A stretch of DNA of 64,000 nt. It comes from JAWLFI01 sp964525165. Lineage in GTDB: Bacteria; Bacteroidota; Bacteroidia; Chitinophagales; Saprospiraceae. The notes under the pieces are model-generated. The model saw nothing but the letters and a program-made list of their open reading frames with translations, made no database searches and was not told the DNA's origin. Shown here in pieces: positions 61,272 through 64,000 of this stretch; position 1 is the stretch's first letter, and the number at the start of each line of letters is the position of its first letter. Both the position numbers and the translations under genes were made by a program. The stretch is taken from the NCBI GenBank assembly GCA_964525165.1, contig CAZGGG010000001.1:124001-188000 (forward strand), given 5' to 3'.

Positions 61272-61287
61272 TTTTGCCGTAAGGCAG
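61272..61287 (+). repeat. Dispersed hairpin motif, copy 7 (loop variant GTAA, intergenic)
   Basis: TTTTGCCGTAAGGCAG, identical to the 16-mer except the loop. It lies 47 bases before the start of the phosphohexomutase gene. Both loops fit GNRA. Confidence 0.7.
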
Positions 61288-61334
61288 AGAAAAATGAAAC
61301 TGACTATATTTAGGTACTACTAAATGTACTTAAC

Positions 61335-62738
61335 ATGACAAAAATCAAATTTGGAACGGACGGTTGGAGAGCTATCATTGCGCAAGAATATACAGTTGAA
61401 AATGTAGCCAGAGTGGCAGCAGGGACCGCGGCTTTTTTAAAGGAAAAAGGGCAGGATCATGTTGTTTTAGGCTATGATTGCAGATTTGCGGGTCTTTTAT
61501 TTGCAAAGACCACGGCACGAGTGCTTTGTGCTCAGGGAATCAGAGTTTCCATGGACAAGGAATTTGTAAGTACACCTATGGTGTCCTTGGGTGTTAGAGA
61601 ACTCAAAGCCGACTTAGGGGTGGTAATCACGGCTAGTCATAACCCGCCCTCCTACAATGGTTTTAAGTTGAAGTCTGCCTATGGGGGCCCCACGATTCCT
61701 AAAGATATAGCTGCAGTTGAGGCCTTGATTCCGGATGTTGTAGATTTTTCTTACGGTTCTTTTGATGACTACCTTGCTTCCGGTCAGATTGAATTTGTGG
61801 ATCTGGAGCAAATGTATATAGATCACGTAGAGTCAAACTTTGATCTGCAGGCGATAAAGGATGCGGGCATTGGTTTGGCTTATGATGCGATGTATGGTGC
61901 CGGTCAAAATGTGATTAAAAGATTATTCCCGGAGGCAGGATTACTCCATTGCGATTGGAATCCCGGATTCCATGGGCAAGCCCCTGAGCCGATACACCGG
62001 AATTTGCTAGAGTTATCTGATTTTATAGCGTCAGATGACCGATGGGATATCGGATTGGCCAATGATGGGGATGCTGACAGAATTGGATTGTATGACGCCC
62101 ACGGTAGATTTGTCGATAGTCATCATATCCTTTTGCTGTTGCTCATGTATATGAAGGAGTTTAAGAATGAAGAGGGTAAGGTAGTGGTGACATTTAGTGT
62201 TACTAATAAGATGAAGACTTTGGCGGATCACTATGGACTTGATTTTGAGGTAACCAAAGTCGGATTTAAGTATATCGCTGAGATCATGACGGAGCAGGAG
62301 GTCATTGTAGGCGGAGAAGAGTCCGGAGGTCTGGCGGTCCAAAGCCATATTCCGGAAAGAGATGGAATCTGGATGGGTCTATTGATCATGGAGATGATGG
62401 CGAAAACCGGTAAGTCGCTTAAGGCTTTAATTGATGATGTGTATGCCATCGTAGGATCATTTGCCTATGATAGAGATGACTTGCATGTCAGTGATGAGCT
62501 CAAACAAGCAGTCATTCGGAAATGTAAGGAAGATCCTTTTACAAGTTTTGGGCCCTATAAGGTGGCTAAATTGGAGGACACCGATGGTTTCAAATTTACC
62601 ATTGATGAAGATACCTGGACGATGATTCGGCCTTCCGGTACGGAGCCTGTTTTAAGGGTATATGGGCAAGCATCTAACGATGATGAGGTTCGCAAGTTGC
62701 TAGATGCGGTGGGCGCAGCGATTCGCTCAGTGAATTAG
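61335..62738 (+). CDS. Phosphoglucomutase/phosphomannomutase family enzyme
   Basis: An alpha-D-phosphohexomutase interconverting sugar 1- and 6-phosphates. The 467-residue protein has IKFGTDGWRAIIAQEYT, the phosphoserine loop TASHNPPSYNGFKL (about residue 97), metal loop NDGDADRIGLYD, sugar loop VGGEESGGLAV and phosphate-binding RPSGTEPVLRVYG. It matches the bifunctional PGM/PMM group rather than GlmM. Its stop overlaps the convergent GNAT gene by four bases. Confidence 0.9.
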   Translation: MTKIKFGTDGWRAIIAQEYTVENVARVAAGTAAFLKEKGQDHVVLGYDCRFAGLLFAKTTARVLCAQGIRVSMDKEFVSTPMVSLGVRELKADLGVVITASHNPPSYNGFKLKSAYGGPTIPKDIAAVEALIPDVVDFSYGSFDDYLASGQIEFVDLEQMYIDHVESNFDLQAIKDAGIGLAYDAMYGAGQNVIKRLFPEAGLLHCDWNPGFHGQAPEPIHRNLLELSDFIASDDRWDIGLANDGDADRIGLYDAHGRFVDSHHILLLLLMYMKEFKNEEGKVVVTFSVTNKMKTLADHYGLDFEVTKVGFKYIAEIMTEQEVIVGGEESGGLAVQSHIPERDGIWMGLLIMEMMAKTGKSLKALIDDVYAIVGSFAYDRDDLHVSDELKQAVIRKCKEDPFTSFGPYKVAKLEDTDGFKFTIDEDTWTMIRPSGTEPVLRVYGQASNDDEVRKLLDAVGAAIRSVN

Positions 62739-63184
62739 TAGCGATAGATCATGTCGACATGTAAAATGCCATCCCACGGATAGGGCTTCGATTGAGTTTC
62801 AAAGCCCAGTGTTTTGTAGAATTGTTCGAGATAGAGCTGGGCATTCAGTATAATGGGTTCCTCAGGGTATCTTTCTTTGCACACTTCCATGGTTTTTTCC
62901 ATGAGAAACTTGCCTATACCTTTATTGCGATCTGCCTTCCGCACCAAAACTCTTCCGATATGAAGCTTTTCCTGATCATCATGCAGGATACGGGTGTAGG
63001 CAGAGAGGTTTTCATCTGAATCCCTTATAAGGAGGTGAAGTGCCTTTTGGTCCTGGCCATCAATATCCAGATACGCGCATTCTTGTTCTACGACAAAAAT
63101 CTCAGACCTTAGCCGTAAGATTTCATATAACGAATTTAAGCTAAGGTCGTTAAACTCAAGTACCGTGGTTTTTAGGTTATTCAT
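62735..63184 (-). CDS. GNAT family N-acetyltransferase, ElaA-like
   Basis: A 149-residue acetyltransferase. The ElaA signature SEIFVVEQECAYLDIDGQDQ is present, followed by LHIGRVLVRKADRNKGIGKF, the acetyl-CoA-binding loop. The substrate is unknown. Its ATG starts one base after the stop of the lamin-tail gene on the same strand, so the two may be co-transcribed. Confidence 0.9.
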   Translation of the reverse strand: MNNLKTTVLEFNDLSLNSLYEILRLRSEIFVVEQECAYLDIDGQDQKALHLLIRDSDENLSAYTRILHDDQEKLHIGRVLVRKADRNKGIGKFLMEKTMEVCKERYPEEPIILNAQLYLEQFYKTLGFETQSKPYPWDGILHVDMIYRY

Positions 63185-63185
63185 T

Positions 63186-64000
63186 TCAATCGGGATAGAT
63201 TAAATAAACCGTAGCTTGCCATTGGTCCACCCTGCCACTATCTGAGTAGGTGCGAGCTTTGATCAAGTAATATCCTTGTGTCATGAGCAGTCCGTCTTCA
63301 TTGGTGCCATCCCATAGGATTTGATCTTCTTGGCCTACAGCTAGATTATTAGCTAAGGTTTTTACCAAAATTCCTTCTAAGGAATATACAAAAAGATCTA
63401 ATTGTGGAGGTGCTTCTGTAGCAGTGTTTGTAAAGCTGAAGACCATTTGATCCTCAAAACCATCCCCATCTGGAGAAAATGATGGAGAAAGGAGAGAAAA
63501 TGTTTGCCTGCTTTCCGGTATTGGGTCGAGTTGTTGAGAGTTCTTTCCGGTGGGCGTTGCAAATCCTTTCGTTTCTGCAGCACTTTGCCAATTGTCTTTC
63601 GTGCAGGGTTTTAAATCCATATTTAAACGCTCTAAACTAACGCCTTTGGTTTCACGAGTGAAGCCTGAATGCCAATCCTCATCATAGCAGGCTTCTTCAA
63701 TGATTTTACTTTCTGTATTGGTAATTCTTTCCAGCCGTATGCGCCCATCATTTCTATCTAAACCAGGTAGCTCTTGTTCTCTAATTTGAGCAGGGTAGGG
63801 CACCGAATATTGATTGAGGACGTGGGTTCTATCTTCTGTTAGCACATAGTAGCGTCCAGGGAGGATAAGATCATCGCCTATGATAGGGACTTGGTCAGAG
63901 AGATCAGGCGCTCTGTAACTAAGGTATAGGTCCTTCCAACTAAATATTTTTTCCGTCGGATTGTAAATTTCCACCCATTGAGCGCCTCCTGAAAATGGGT
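63186..64000 (-). CDS. Lamin-tail-domain exported protein, C-terminal part (cut by window edge)
   Basis: The last roughly 271 residues of a large protein that continues beyond the right edge. The first visible residues (PFSGGAQWVEIYNPTEK) are the start of a lamin tail (LTD) domain, running to about GRYYVLTE...VLNQYSVPYP. At the C-terminus is a FlgD-Ig/T9SS-sorting-like domain: FSPDGDGFEDQMVFSFT, LDLFVYSLEGILVKTL, ILWDGTNEDGLLMTQGYYLI. That architecture is typical of large surface or secreted Bacteroidota proteins exported through T9SS. The N-terminus is not visible. Confidence 0.82.
   Translation of the reverse strand, partial: PFSGGAQWVEIYNPTEKIFSWKDLYLSYRAPDLSDQVPIIGDDLILPGRYYVLTEDRTHVLNQYSVPYPAQIREQELPGLDRNDGRIRLERITNTESKIIEEACYDEDWHSGFTRETKGVSLERLNMDLKPCTKDNWQSAAETKGFATPTGKNSQQLDPIPESRQTFSLLSPSFSPDGDGFEDQMVFSFTNTATEAPPQLDLFVYSLEGILVKTLANNLAVGQEDQILWDGTNEDGLLMTQGYYLIKARTYSDSGRVDQWQATVYLIYPD

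Overview
The window comes from a Bacteroidota chromosome, most likely a marine or environmental Saprospiria-like lineage. The class is an inference; the phylum is well supported. Signs of the phylum are type IX secretion (T9SS) parts (PorQ, the plug protein, a lamin-tail/FlgD-like cargo-type protein), a DUF5606 protein, a fused E1 alpha/beta 2-oxoacid dehydrogenase, promoters of the TTTG / TAnnTTTG type, little Shine-Dalgarno signal, and the linkage of birA, rsfS and ftsH. A GHMP kinase of the mevalonate-kinase kind suggests isoprenoids are made by the mevalonate route. The sequence is a draft scaffold: six runs of N lie in it, all inside genes.

Layout. 1-4200: ftsH (cut by the window edge) and rsfS on the minus strand, diverging from birA, cinA and a 2-oxoacid dehydrogenase E2. 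4200-13250: an OmpA/PD40/SPOR envelope protein, a methyltransferase, mevalonate kinase, mfd and two bacterial PH-domain membrane proteins. 13250-17800: porQ, a MORN-type lipoprotein, a PpiD/SurA-like foldase and a DUF3109 protein, all minus. 17950-26250: citrate synthase, gcvH, a VanZ protein, TonB, then crcB and a WecA-like transferase (minus), then uppS and bamA. 26290-30370 (minus): a glycosyltransferase, DUF5606, fused E1 and recO. 30560-34500 (plus): an exported protein, an omega-amidase-like nitrilase, an NlpC/P60 lipoprotein, adk and obgE. 34500-41490 (mostly minus): an SDR, ahcY, a TonB-domain lipoprotein (plus), a glycosyltransferase, an epimerase, anmK and a lipoprotein cytochrome c. 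41630-48870 (plus): TetR, TolC, adaptor, RND pump and pdxH. 48870-58390 (minus): a lipoprotein, bacilliredoxin, a tRNA-queuosine mannosyltransferase homologue, a TIGR04282 glycosyltransferase, a second adaptor/TolC pair, the T9SS plug protein, mpg and guaB. 58440-64000: tadA, a lipoprotein, pcm (minus), a membrane protein, a phosphohexomutase, a GNAT protein (minus) and the 3' end of a lamin-tail protein (minus).

How the genes fit together. Much of the content is envelope building: BamA and the foldase for outer-membrane proteins, PorQ and plug for T9SS, TonB for energy transfer, UppS and WecA for lipid-linked glycans, AnmK and NlpC for peptidoglycan turnover. The rest is core housekeeping. 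No tRNA, rRNA, CRISPR array, insertion sequence or phage gene was seen. No gene-free stretch exceeds 300 bases.

The most unusual signal is a dispersed 13-16 bp motif, TTTTGCCGAAAGGCAG. It is a small hairpin with a GNRA-type loop. The 13-mer TTTGCCGAAAGGC occurs six times exactly, and a seventh copy has the loop changed from GAAA to GTAA. I do not recognise it as a named repeat family. Other points are an assembly gap in the E1 gene whose two flanks are divergent versions of the same segment, and several start codons placed only 3-6 bases after a promoter -7 box, which suggests leaderless transcripts.
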